NCBI GenBank assembly: GCA_020850475.1 | Contig: JADZEO010000085.1 | Span: 1-33,611, forward strand | DNA: 33,611 nt | Reading direction: 5' to 3' | Source of the DNA: Bdellovibrionales bacterium | Lineage (GTDB): Bacteria > Bdellovibrionota > Bdellovibrionia > Bdellovibrionales > UBA1609 | Shown: one piece after another, positions 14,657 to 22,587 of the stretch | How the letters are laid out: the number at the start of each line of letters is the position of its first letter | Numbering within the stretch: the first letter of the stretch is position 1 | Notes under the pieces: model-generated | Told to the model about the DNA's origin: nothing | Databases searched by the model: none | The model's input: the letters and a program-made list of their open reading frames with translations, nothing else | Translations under genes and position numbers: made by a program

Positions 14657-14684
14657 AAAAAAAAATGGCCCCCGTTAGGAGGCC
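14657..14684 (-). terminator. Intrinsic terminator, minus strand
   Basis: Read on the minus strand: GGCCTCC-TAAC-GGGGGCC (7 bp, one G-U pair), then A and nine T. On the plus strand the same stem has a C-A mismatch and no T-run. It lies upstream of the LysM lipoprotein promoter, so it ends a separate transcript. Confidence 0.8.
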
Positions 14685-14990
14685 ACAAAGCGAATGGGGT
14701 GAACCAAGATCTCTTTTTCTAGAGAGAATCTTGGTTTTATGATTGAGCAAATTTAATACCATCCAACCCATCGGCAGAGGCCGAGGGGTTCCAAGTTATT
14801 TCAATGGGTTGCTCGCTAAGGCGCGAGTAAAACATTGAGTCACTTTAAGGCCCAAGACGCGATTTGCGTCCCTTCCCGGCGCCCTCGACTTTCGTGCTGA
14901 AGTGAGACCAAGCATTTTCGACTTTTGTCTTAGGACGAACCGCGAGACTTCTCAATCCGATACAAACATTTGAAATTTCTTATGATTTTT
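14657..14990 (-). ncRNA. Candidate structured RNA, or small-protein transcript, on the minus strand
   Basis: This gap lies between divergent genes but carries a strong minus-strand terminator (14657-14684), so something is transcribed leftward. Hairpins in the segment: CCAAGAT/ATCTTGG (14704-14734), AACCCAT/ATGGGTT (14765-14810) enclosing TCGGC/GCCGA, CTCGC/GCGAG near 14811-14826, and GACGC/GCGTC (14856-14870). A 32-codon frame (ATG 14835 to TAA 14737) has plausible codons but no ribosome-binding site. No known RNA family was recognised. The 5' end is a guess; no clear promoter was seen. Confidence 0.35.
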
Positions 14991-15001
14991 CTACCACTTA
15001 G

Positions 15002-15029
15002 TGAACTTTCGACGCCCCTTGGCCGATAA
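15002..15029 (+). promoter_or_regulatory. Sigma-28 (FliA)-like promoter
   Basis: TGAACTTT (15002-15009), 12-nt spacer, GCCGATAA (15022-15029). The -10 element is identical to the FliA consensus; the -35 matches TAAAGTTT at 6 of 8; the usual spacer is 11. Transcription would start near 15036, about 33 nt before ATG 15069. Confidence 0.55.
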
Positions 15030-15068
15030 GTATCTCGGACTTGGATTGTGTCTTGTGGGGAGAATTTT

Positions 15069-16424
15069 ATGATCAATTTAAACCAGGGCAATTCTTTAAG
15101 ATCGTGGGTCTTGGCATTGCTGGCACTGGCTCTGCTAGTGAGTTCTAGCACCACGATGATGGGTTGTTCTTCTGAGGGTACAAGCGATTCCGCCAGTACG
15201 GATGATGAAGACGGTGACGGTGAAAACCCGCCCGTAGGCGACATCGACGAAGCCAACTTCTGGGTTCGCCTCTATGACTCGGGCGCGCATCCCTTTCACG
15301 TTCATGCCAGCACCGGGTTCAATGACGATTGTGAGATCGCTGCCGCAGCCACCGATCAAACCGTCGATTGCGTAGCCGAAATCAACGAAGGTGACCTCTT
15401 TTTTCACCAAGCCAAAATACATTACAATGTGCCCACCAACATGTGCACCTATCTCCAACGCACTCCTTACTACTTTTACAATCAAGAAGTGGGTTATGGA
15501 CCTGCCGCATTCGTTATGAACGTCACCTTTGACGTTGACGGAAATCTCACTGCTGCCACTTGCTCGGTCGACGGGTCAGCCACTACCGACTGCTCCATCG
15601 ACAACACTGACTCTGACTTCCGAGAGCTCAATTTTAATCCCAATAGCGTTTCGGCCTCTTGTATTTACGACAAGGAACAGGCTGGAGGGTCCAACTGTTG
15701 TTTTGGCGATTACCAAGCCACGCTTAACGTCACCCGCAATGGTGTGTTAGTTACCTCATTTATTGACGGCAAATGGGGTGGGTCGTGGAAGTCTTGCATT
15801 GGAGGCCCGCCTGCCACTTCCGCATGGACCATTAAATCCAAAAATGGTTGGCCGGCAAGTTTGATTAACTACGTCTTCGGCGAAGGACTCAATTCCACTC
15901 TGAACTTATCACGGCTCATTGATGAGCCCAACGGTTGGGATTCGATCACCGTAGCAAACCATTACAACTCTCCATCTGCCACCCACCATTACCACACCTC
16001 GGTGACTGGAGTTGGTGGAGGGACTTCGGTTAAACCCTTTGCCGTCGACCCGATTGACGACCGCAGCGGCACGCCTCTTACGGCAACCTCAGATTCCTAT
16101 GATTTTAAGTGTCTCGATAAAGCCTTTGAGGTGCGTAACCGCATTCGGTTTTACATTCGAGAATGGGATGCCTACGCTGATTACCTGGCCTACATTTCGT
16201 CGGCCGGAGTCACGTCTGACCCCGACCGCTTTGGTGAAGACGAGGGGTCCGATTGCGATGGTATTTTCGGTGAGTGTAATGATATTTGGGACCTCGATGA
16301 TCTTCCCAGCTATCTGGGGACTCTAGGAATTGGGGCAGTTAACGACCGCTACGATCAGTCGGGCGGTGTTAATAACTCCGACATCAATAACCGGGGCTAC
16401 TTTTTCCCCGAAATCGATTATTGA
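15069..16424 (+). CDS. Secreted lipoprotein of unknown function
   Basis: 451 residues. The signal peptide ends MMGC (Cys33), followed by a Ser/Asp/Glu-rich linker to about 60 and then a mature domain rich in Asn, Asp, Tyr and aromatics. About 14 cysteines (including SNCCFGD and DCDGIFGEC) point to disulfides and extracytoplasmic folding. The acidic stretch DPDRFGEDEGSDCDG could bind calcium, but no canonical EF-hand is seen. I do not recognise the family. GGGGAG lies 6 nt before ATG 15069; a GTG at 15048 is the rejected upstream alternative. A sigma-28-like promoter suggests co-regulation with motility genes. A terminator closes the unit at 16483. Confidence 0.65.
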   Translation: MINLNQGNSLRSWVLALLALALLVSSSTTMMGCSSEGTSDSASTDDEDGDGENPPVGDIDEANFWVRLYDSGAHPFHVHASTGFNDDCEIAAAATDQTVDCVAEINEGDLFFHQAKIHYNVPTNMCTYLQRTPYYFYNQEVGYGPAAFVMNVTFDVDGNLTAATCSVDGSATTDCSIDNTDSDFRELNFNPNSVSASCIYDKEQAGGSNCCFGDYQATLNVTRNGVLVTSFIDGKWGGSWKSCIGGPPATSAWTIKSKNGWPASLINYVFGEGLNSTLNLSRLIDEPNGWDSITVANHYNSPSATHHYHTSVTGVGGGTSVKPFAVDPIDDRSGTPLTATSDSYDFKCLDKAFEVRNRIRFYIREWDAYADYLAYISSAGVTSDPDRFGEDEGSDCDGIFGECNDIWDLDDLPSYLGTLGIGAVNDRYDQSGGVNNSDINNRGYFFPEIDY

Positions 16425-16482
16425 TCAAGCGAGGCCAACCAGCCTCGGACCTTCATCTAGAAATCGTTTGGTGTTTTGAGCT

Positions 16483-16517
16483 GTGGGCAGAGGAATCTGC
16501 CCACGCGTTTTCTTTTT
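16483..16517 (+). terminator. Intrinsic terminator after the lipoprotein gene
   Basis: Perfect 9-bp stem GTGGGCAGA / TCTGCCCAC, loop GGAA, then GCG and a T-rich tract. The T-tract runs straight into the -10 box of the next gene, so the two units are insulated in minimal space. Confidence 0.85.
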
Positions 16518-16525
16518 GCTATAGT
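16517..16525 (+). promoter_or_regulatory. Extended -10 promoter of the acetyltransferase gene
   Basis: TG-C-TATAGT, with 6 nt to ATG 16532, so the transcript would start at or next to the start codon. No Shine-Dalgarno lies upstream, and no -35 is evident, as expected for an extended -10 promoter. Confidence 0.5.
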
Positions 16526-16531
16526 GAGCCC

Positions 16532-17005
16532 ATGAAGGTAGCGCCTGCCAAATTCAACATTGAATCCATCCCAGCGCACGCCACCTGGGAATTTCGTCAA
16601 AGGATTCTGCTTCCTCATCTCACGGTCGACGAGTGTCGGTTTACCAATGATGCAAGCCCTGGGGCCTTTCATCTCGGAGCCACCCGTGATGGCCAGCTGG
16701 TGGGCATCGCCTCCTTTCTCCCGGAACTAAATGAGCAGCTCAGTTACTTGGCCAAAAATCCCTTCCGCTTAAGGCAAATGGCCACTCTGCCCGAGGTCCG
16801 CCGACAAGGTGTGGGACGAAAGATCATCGAGACCGCCTATTCGTATCTTCAACTCAAAGGCTGTGAGTTGCTGTGGTGCCACGCTCGTGAAAAGGCGTTT
16901 CCATTTTACGAAAATCTCGGATTCACCTACCAAAGCGGCGTATTCGAAGTCCCTCATATCGGGCCCCACCGCCTGATGGCTCTCGAAATCGCCCCGATCG
17001 ACTAA
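16532..17005 (+). CDS. GNAT-family N-acetyltransferase
   Basis: 157 residues, cytoplasmic. The GNAT fold is visible: strand pair AFHLGATRDGQLVGIASFL, then LRQMATLPEVRRQGVGRKII, where RRQGVG is the acetyl-CoA pyrophosphate loop (motif A), and FYENLGFTYQSGVF (motif B). It transfers an acetyl group from acetyl-CoA to an amine; the substrate cannot be told from sequence. ATG 16532 lacks a Shine-Dalgarno and sits 6 nt after an extended -10 box, which suggests a leaderless mRNA. Its stop overlaps that of the convergent asparaginase-type gene by 4 nt. Confidence 0.85.
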   Translation: MKVAPAKFNIESIPAHATWEFRQRILLPHLTVDECRFTNDASPGAFHLGATRDGQLVGIASFLPELNEQLSYLAKNPFRLRQMATLPEVRRQGVGRKIIETAYSYLQLKGCELLWCHAREKAFPFYENLGFTYQSGVFEVPHIGPHRLMALEIAPID

Positions 17006-17988
17006 CAACTTTCCCATCGATCCGCCTCGATTCGCCCCCACACCAAAGTATTGGCCGTTGTTCCCCAGCCCCAATGGGGATTCCCCTCGCGGTCGGTGGC
17101 AACGACGATCGCCGCCAAACTGAATTGACGTTGAAGTGCTTCGTTAAACAAGGTCCGTAAAGCCTCTTCAAGTGGGCACCCTCCATCGACGAGAGTTGCC
17201 AATTGCACCGCCAGACCCAAATCAATAATCTGTTCTCCTCGTCCGGTGCAACTGACCGCCACTCTCTCACTCACGAAATTGCCAGCAATGGTGGGTGTAT
17301 CACCCACTCTTCCGCGCGGCTCAAATCCCACTCCGCCCGTGCTCGTAACCGCGGCAAGCTGCCCATCAAAGGAAAGTCCCACACAGCCAATGGTCCCGTG
17401 CGTGCCGCTCGGGCGCGGCCGCCCCGTGGCCTCGTGCATTTGTTGAATCCACTTGAGATAACGCTCTGGAGTTTCTAAGGTTTGAGACTCAATTCCCAGC
17501 TCCCGGGTCAGCTCCAGGGCGCCCTCGCCGTCTCTGATGCGATGTTTTTCAGGCTGAAGAAAGTAGGCAAGTTGAGAAGCAAAGGGATACTGGGTTTCGT
17601 TAATGACTGCGGAAAATCGTCGCCACCGACTCTCCATGAAACTCGCACTCAAGCGCGCTCGCCCGTCTTCTTGCAAAACCGCGCCCACGCCGGCGTTAAA
17701 TCCCGGGTGTCGTTCCAACTCCCAGGCCCCTCTGAGCACCGCTTGTTCAATTGGCGACTGAGGCTCACGGTGGACCCGTCTCAACCAACTGGGTGAGGAA
17801 AAAGAAAATCGATCCTGGATCAAAGACTGGAGAATGAGTTGTAGATCCCGTCGGACTTCCTTCATTCTCTCGCCTTGCGGATCTCCCGGCCCCGCTCCGC
17901 CATGAAGCATAAGCAAAGGACCATTTTGCAGTTGCGCTCGAGAAATTCGCCCCGTTTGCACGACCACTCGAGGTGGTGTCACTTCCAT
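17002..17988 (-). CDS. Isoaspartyl peptidase / plant-type L-asparaginase (Ntn hydrolase)
   Basis: 328 residues. LLMLHGGAGPGD at the N-terminus, FNAGVGAVLQEDG (98-109) and HGTIGCVGLSFDG (197-209) match the family. Thr199 is the expected autoprocessing and catalytic nucleophile, and GRVGDTP (226-232) is the substrate loop. The proenzyme cleaves itself before Thr199 into two subunits, then hydrolyses beta-aspartyl peptides or asparagine. No signal peptide from this start, so cytoplasmic. ATG 17988 has GGGAG 7 nt upstream; the longer frame from ATG 18027 adds 13 residues without a better site. Convergent and overlapping by 4 nt with the GNAT gene, with no terminator between them. Confidence 0.87.
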   Translation of the reverse strand: MEVTPPRVVVQTGRISRAQLQNGPLLMLHGGAGPGDPQGERMKEVRRDLQLILQSLIQDRFSFSSPSWLRRVHREPQSPIEQAVLRGAWELERHPGFNAGVGAVLQEDGRARLSASFMESRWRRFSAVINETQYPFASQLAYFLQPEKHRIRDGEGALELTRELGIESQTLETPERYLKWIQQMHEATGRPRPSGTHGTIGCVGLSFDGQLAAVTSTGGVGFEPRGRVGDTPTIAGNFVSERVAVSCTGRGEQIIDLGLAVQLATLVDGGCPLEEALRTLFNEALQRQFSLAAIVVATDREGNPHWGWGTTANTLVWGRIEADRWESC

Positions 17989-18108
17989 TCTTGATCTCCC
18001 TTTGCAAAAGCCCAGCAAGCTGGCCATTAAACCGACCTGCTTGAACCTAACGACCTCTTTGACCCTTGTCCCTCTCTAACGCAAAGCCTCATCCTGGTCC
18101 TCTAAAGA

Positions 18109-18137
18109 TTGGATTTAATTTCGCAAGTTCCTATAAT
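18109..18137 (+). promoter_or_regulatory. Strong sigma-70-type promoter of the PilZ-protease operon
   Basis: TTGGAT (18109-18114), 17-nt spacer, TATAAT (18132-18137, perfect -10). Transcription would start near 18144, 38 nt before ATG 18182. It appears to serve all four genes to 22565, since no gap over 9 nt follows. Confidence 0.7.
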
Positions 18138-18181
18138 TAATAGAGTCCCACAAAAACGACTTATGCGAGGTTGGCCTCATC

Positions 18182-18808
18182 ATGACTTCAGCGCGGCAGA
18201 TTTTTTGGAGTCTCTATGATCAATTGGAGGACCATCAAATCGATGGACTCCAACTCTCCGAAGTTCAGTTGATTATCAAATCGATTTCTCCCAAGAACCG
18301 CTCCCACTGGCTCGCGTGGCGCACCGGCGAGAAAACTTGGAAGGGGCTGATGGATTATCCTGAAGTCGAACAAGCCGCCCAAGATGCCACGCCACCCGCC
18401 CCTGGAGTGGCGCCGGATGAAGAGGTCACTAAAACTTCGACTTTTATTCGCATGGGCCAAGTGACCTTGCCGGAAGACCCGGCGGCCCTTGAGGGAACCC
18501 TGAACATCGAAGAGATCAACACCCTGGATCGTCGCTCCTCCACCCGCTTTCAGCGAAATCTCTCAGTGCTGGTCGTGGGGCCTCGGGGCGAGCGATTTAC
18601 CTCAACGACGGTCGATCTTTCTCTTGAAGGGGTGCAGACTGCGGATCCGATTCCCCTCTGGTCGGGAAGTGTCTTTAGCATGGAATTACGCCGAGGTGAC
18701 GAGCGCCTCGAGGTTAAATGCGAGCGCACGCCGAAAGGGGGAAATACCAAGTTCAAGATCAAGGAGAACCCCCGCGAAGATCTGCTTCGCAAGTGGCTAT
18801 TGGGATAA
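18182..18808 (+). CDS. PilZ-domain protein with GYF-like N-terminal domain
   Basis: 208 residues, no signal peptide. Residues about 8-62 (FWSLYDQLED, LSEVQLIIKSI, WLAWRTGEKTWKGL) resemble GYF_2-type domains that bind proline-rich or membrane partners. A linker rich in Pro, Ala and acidic residues follows. The PilZ domain is at about 115-200, with RRSSTR (117-122, RxxxR) and DLSLEG (145-150, DxSxxG) both intact, so c-di-GMP binding is expected. GAGG lies 10 nt before ATG and can pair with CCTC four bases on (GAGG-TTGG-CCTC), a possible translational brake. First gene of a four-gene unit with a second PilZ protein, a cNMP-binding membrane protein and a CPBP protease. Confidence 0.88.
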   Translation: MTSARQIFWSLYDQLEDHQIDGLQLSEVQLIIKSISPKNRSHWLAWRTGEKTWKGLMDYPEVEQAAQDATPPAPGVAPDEEVTKTSTFIRMGQVTLPEDPAALEGTLNIEEINTLDRRSSTRFQRNLSVLVVGPRGERFTSTTVDLSLEGVQTADPIPLWSGSVFSMELRRGDERLEVKCERTPKGGNTKFKIKENPREDLLRKWLLG

Positions 18809-18817
18809 CAGCGCCTT

Positions 18818-19600
18818 ATGGAAAGTGTTCGGTTCCATCATTGGCTCTCGCGCTTGTTCGGCTTTCATCGAACCAACAAAGATCTGCAACCGCGACTCAC
18901 CACTCAACGGCTCGCCGTCGATAACGGAATCGATCGTCGCAAAGCCGCCCGCATTCACTATCCGGAACAAGGGGCCATTGGCGATCTGCCTGAGATTCAT
19001 TACCTCGGCCACCCGATGAGAATTCAAGACATCAGTTTAGGTGGCACCTGTCTCATTGACGATTTGGATTTTCTCCAAGGCAATGCCGGCAACAATATCA
19101 CCCTGGATCTGGTCTGGAGAGACCTCACGGTCCCCCAGGCTTGCATGATCGTGGCGGTTGGTTTTAATAAGCGCCATATTCGATTTTTGGACCTCGACAC
19201 TCAATCCTACGTCCGACTCACCTTGCTGCTCAAACCCGGTTACTTGGGCATGCGGATGCGACGATTAAACCTGGAAGGTGCTCACCACATCCAAGTGGGA
19301 GCTGAGGAAATGTGGGTCGGAACTTCCGGAGAGGCCATTACGGCTTTCCCGCGCATCGACGCCAACTTTCCTTTGGGTGAAATGACTCTCTACGGCCGAA
19401 CGGTTTTGGTCTATGAAAAAGCCCCTCCTGTTTACAAACAGCAATATTCGGATGGACTTCCTGGTCAACGCATCCGCGAGGCTTTGCTTCATGATTTGTT
19501 GATCTTCGCCGTCAACATTCGCAACCCCACCGACACCCTCAAAGAGTTGATCAACTGTCTCACCGACGCCTATCTCGATTACCAAAGGAATCGCCAATGA
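18818..19600 (+). CDS. Second PilZ-domain protein of the operon
   Basis: 260 residues, no signal peptide or membrane helix. The PilZ-like domain starts early: RRKAAR (40-45, RxxxR) and DISLGG (71-76, DxSxxG), followed by the expected beta-strands to about 135. Residues about 145-260 form a second part (PGYLGMRMRRLNLEG, ITAFPRIDANFPLGEMTLYGRTVLVYE, then helices) that I do not recognise; it may hold a second, motif-less PilZ fold. It starts 9 nt after the first PilZ gene with only a weak Shine-Dalgarno, and overlaps the next gene as ATGA, so the three are translationally coupled. Two PilZ proteins in tandem may give graded or dual c-di-GMP control. Confidence 0.82.
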   Translation: MESVRFHHWLSRLFGFHRTNKDLQPRLTTQRLAVDNGIDRRKAARIHYPEQGAIGDLPEIHYLGHPMRIQDISLGGTCLIDDLDFLQGNAGNNITLDLVWRDLTVPQACMIVAVGFNKRHIRFLDLDTQSYVRLTLLLKPGYLGMRMRRLNLEGAHHIQVGAEEMWVGTSGEAITAFPRIDANFPLGEMTLYGRTVLVYEKAPPVYKQQYSDGLPGQRIREALLHDLLIFAVNIRNPTDTLKELINCLTDAYLDYQRNRQ

Positions 19601-21687
19601 AGCCGCAAGGGCAGGTTTCCTTTGATCACTTTCAACCCAAGATTAAACCCGGCCGCATTCTTCCACAGGGTTCAAAAATCATCTACGAAACCAGCGAACC
19701 CTTTAATCAGATCATTCTCCCGATTGAGTTGGCCGATCTCTTGGTCCTGTGTACGGGTCAGTTTTCGATGCGCGACATCGTCGAGAAAATCTATAAACGT
19801 CAGGGCGTAGTTCATTTCAAGTCCGTCTTTAACACCATTTACCGCTTGAAAGATCGTGGTTTCTTAGAAAATGGCTTTGAGCTCATCGATTCGCCGACTC
19901 GTACCCACATGATTGAACCTCACCAATCAATTCTGCTTCGCCCGGTTGTTGAGGTTTTCTTTGGTCAACGGATTACCAACGACAAGACTCATCCCCTGAT
20001 TTTTTATTTTCTTTCGATGTCTTTGATCGTCTTGGCGCTATTGGGTCTGCAAAGTATTCCACGCGATTTATTGACCACTAAATTTCTCCGTATCAACGGG
20101 AGCTATGCCCTCGGCATTCTTTATTTTGTTGGTCTCTCAAGCATTTTGCTTTCGCTTAAGAGCTTTATTAAAGCCATCATGCTTCTTTTTATTACCGGAC
20201 GCGTTTACAACTTCCGACTGGCCGTAAACCTCTTTGGAATTCATTTTAAAGTCGGCAATGAATCACTTTTCTTGTTGTTGAATAAACTCTACCTCACCAT
20301 CTTTCATTTGAGCCTCACCCTCTCGCATTTTGTTGGGGTCTCCGTATTGTACTGGTTGTCGCCCAATCTCCCTCTCTACGATCAGTCTTTGTATATTGCG
20401 ATGATCTTGACTCTCATCGACCTCAATCCCTTTAGCGAAAGCGAGTTTTCGTTATTTTTTAAGGCCCTGTGTGAAGACGATGGACTCAATCGTCTGACGG
20501 CCTACATCCCCAACAAGAACCTCCTGAGCGTACTGAGTCCCAGCACCAACTCCCGTTACCAAGGAATTGTCCTCGCTTATTGGCATTTGGCGGCGCTTTG
20601 GTTGCTGTCGACCGGCTGGGTGCTCACCCAACTCGCTTACCACAATCTGGCCTTGGCCCGCTATTCGCTCGAGACCGACCCTTGGCTTGAAAAAGGGGCG
20701 GTCCTGATTTTGGGTAGCCTGTTTGTCCTCTCCGTCGGCACCACCCTTAGAGGACTCGCCGACGTGGTTCTCCCCTATCTCGCTCGCCCGATCAAGAACC
20801 GCTACCACCGCCTGGTCCGGCGACTCAAGAGCTCTGGGTCCCCTGAGTTTACGACCGAATCCTTGGTTCTTACCCTAAGAGATCTCCCGCTGTTTTCCTA
20901 TTTTTCAAACCCACTGCTTGAGAAAATCATCAAGAGTTCCCAGGTTCGCTCTTTTCCCCCTGGCACTCGCGTTATCAATAAAGGTGATGTCGGCCGCCAC
21001 ATGTTTGTCCTTTTGCGAGGAGCTCTCGCGGTTCAACGACCAGGACCCAAAGGCAAAGAAACCGTCGGGGAGATCCTACCGATTTCAATTTTTGGTGAAG
21101 TCGCCGTCATCGAAGATATTCGACGAACGGCAGACGTGGTGACTCAAGAAGCCTGCGTGGTGCTGGAAATTCCAGCCCAAGTGATTCGCGAAACGTCGGC
21201 CGAATCTCAATACATTCGCGAGATCAACGACTTTAAGAACGCCATCATGGTCGCTCAGTATTTTGCCAGCGCTCCGATGTTTCGTAATCTTCCCGAGGAC
21301 ATTGTTCAGCTCTTTCTGAACTTCGGAAAAATCGAAGCCATTAAGGAGAATGAGGTCATTTTTTACCAAGGTAGCCGTGGCGATGGCTTTTATTTGCTGA
21401 TTCGCGGGGCCGTGGGCGTGAGTATTAATGGCATTCAGGTCAAAAAAATCCAACAGGGTGGTTTTTTTGGCGAGACTTCAGTCATAGCCGATATTCCGCG
21501 AACCGCAACCGTGACGGCCCTTGAGAACACTCTGTTGCTGAGAATTTCCAATGATGCTTTTTGGGAAATCATCACCCAAAACATCGAAATGGCCATGTTT
21601 ATTGAGTCCGTCAGCGAGATGCGCATCATGGAAGACATTGAACTCCTCAATCGCGGAATTCCCCAGCAAGGGCAAATGGTCGGATGA
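19597..21687 (+). CDS. Membrane protein with PqqD-like N-domain, M50-like core lacking HExxH, and two cyclic-nucleotide-binding domains
   Basis: 696 residues. Residues 35-95 (FNQIILPIELADLLVLCTG, MRDIVEKIYKRQG, VFNTIYRLKDRGFL) resemble the PqqD/winged-helix domain in front of SpoIVFB/YydH-type M50 peptidases. Membrane segments: about 134-152, 168-200, 222-255, 262-277, 325-347, 366-382. The spot where M50 relatives have HExGH reads LKSFIKAIM (187-195), but DLNPFSESE (275-283) matches their LNPxxxxDG block, so this looks like a catalytically dead M50. Two CNB domains follow (about 430-545 and 560-670). Each has a phosphate-binding cassette: FGEVAVIEDIRRTA (Glu501, Arg510) and FGETSVIADIPRTA (Glu626, Arg635), so both may bind cAMP or cGMP. 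AAGGA lies 7 nt before the overlapping ATG. The M50 relation is my inference; the CNB domains are secure. Confidence 0.85.
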   Translation: MKPQGQVSFDHFQPKIKPGRILPQGSKIIYETSEPFNQIILPIELADLLVLCTGQFSMRDIVEKIYKRQGVVHFKSVFNTIYRLKDRGFLENGFELIDSPTRTHMIEPHQSILLRPVVEVFFGQRITNDKTHPLIFYFLSMSLIVLALLGLQSIPRDLLTTKFLRINGSYALGILYFVGLSSILLSLKSFIKAIMLLFITGRVYNFRLAVNLFGIHFKVGNESLFLLLNKLYLTIFHLSLTLSHFVGVSVLYWLSPNLPLYDQSLYIAMILTLIDLNPFSESEFSLFFKALCEDDGLNRLTAYIPNKNLLSVLSPSTNSRYQGIVLAYWHLAALWLLSTGWVLTQLAYHNLALARYSLETDPWLEKGAVLILGSLFVLSVGTTLRGLADVVLPYLARPIKNRYHRLVRRLKSSGSPEFTTESLVLTLRDLPLFSYFSNPLLEKIIKSSQVRSFPPGTRVINKGDVGRHMFVLLRGALAVQRPGPKGKETVGEILPISIFGEVAVIEDIRRTADVVTQEACVVLEIPAQVIRETSAESQYIREINDFKNAIMVAQYFASAPMFRNLPEDIVQLFLNFGKIEAIKENEVIFYQGSRGDGFYLLIRGAVGVSINGIQVKKIQQGGFFGETSVIADIPRTATVTALENTLLLRISNDAFWEIITQNIEMAMFIESVSEMRIMEDIELLNRGIPQQGQMVG

Positions 21688-22565
21688 GTCTCACCTTTAA
21701 TCAACTCCTCTTACAGGATTCAACCTCATTAAAGGCACTCTTGTTTTTGTCTTTGGGGTGGATTTTTTGTTTTCTCAGTCGCAAAAATCTGTATTGGTTT
21801 TGCTGCCTGAGCATTTACTTGGCGCTGGCGGTAATGGCAAATCGCCTTTCGTGGGTGGGTCTGGTCTTTGTCACAATCACGGCCGGAGTGACTGCCGCTT
21901 ATTTTTTAAAAACAGAATGGTCGCGGCCGGCCCGAGCTGCGGTCACGCTCGGCCTCTTTGCCTGTGGCTTGGGCTTGTTCGCTCACTGGTTTCCAGGTTT
22001 TAACAACTGGCAGGTGGCCGCCGAACTCACCAAAGGAGAAGGCATCCCTTTCTCACTCTGGCTCAACTTCGATAAACCCTTTTTTGGTGTCCTGTTTTTT
22101 GCCTTGTCGCAAGAGGCAGCGCGCTCGCGAGCAAGTTGGCTCGAAATCTTCAAGGCTGTAGGCCTTGCACTGCCGGCCGCTGCGGTGGTGGTCTTTGCTC
22201 AAGCTCTGGCCTTGGGGTGGGTGCAACTTGCGATCACGCCGCTGCCGGAGTGGACGTGGATTTGGCTCTGGAAGAATCTTTTTTTGACGGTAATCGCGGA
22301 AGAGGCACTGTTTCGAGGCCTCTTACTGCGTGAACTTAAAAAGCTCTTACCGGAAAAGTGGGCCGGCATTGCGGTGGTGATTGCGGCCCTTGCTTTTGGT
22401 CTGGCCCACGGTGCCGGGGGCCTTCGTTACGTCCTCGCCGCGAGCCTGGCCGGACTATTTTACGGTTGGGCTTACCTTCGCTCCGGTGGACGCCTTGAGG
22501 CCGCAATTCTCACTCACCTCGGCCTCAACTGCGTTCACTTCTGGTTTTTTACTTATCCCCAGTAG
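21684..22565 (+). CDS. CPBP-family intramembrane glutamic protease (Abi/Rce1-like)
   Basis: 293 residues with about eight hydrophobic segments, so an inner-membrane protein. The family motifs are all present: EEALFR (Glu206, Glu207, Arg211), FGLAH (Phe238, His242) and HLGLN (His278, Asn282). In Rce1 and CPBP proteins these form the glutamate/histidine active site within the membrane. The N-terminal 150 residues are less typical and may be regulatory. It starts inside the stop of the cNMP-binding protein (ATGA), so equal production is likely. The context, a dead-M50-like cNMP sensor and two c-di-GMP receptors, suggests a regulated protease; its substrate is unknown. Confidence 0.88.
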   Translation: MSLTFNQLLLQDSTSLKALLFLSLGWIFCFLSRKNLYWFCCLSIYLALAVMANRLSWVGLVFVTITAGVTAAYFLKTEWSRPARAAVTLGLFACGLGLFAHWFPGFNNWQVAAELTKGEGIPFSLWLNFDKPFFGVLFFALSQEAARSRASWLEIFKAVGLALPAAAVVVFAQALALGWVQLAITPLPEWTWIWLWKNLFLTVIAEEALFRGLLLRELKKLLPEKWAGIAVVIAALAFGLAHGAGGLRYVLAASLAGLFYGWAYLRSGGRLEAAILTHLGLNCVHFWFFTYPQ

Positions 22566-22587
22566 ACGTCTCGCCCGGCTCTCGGCC

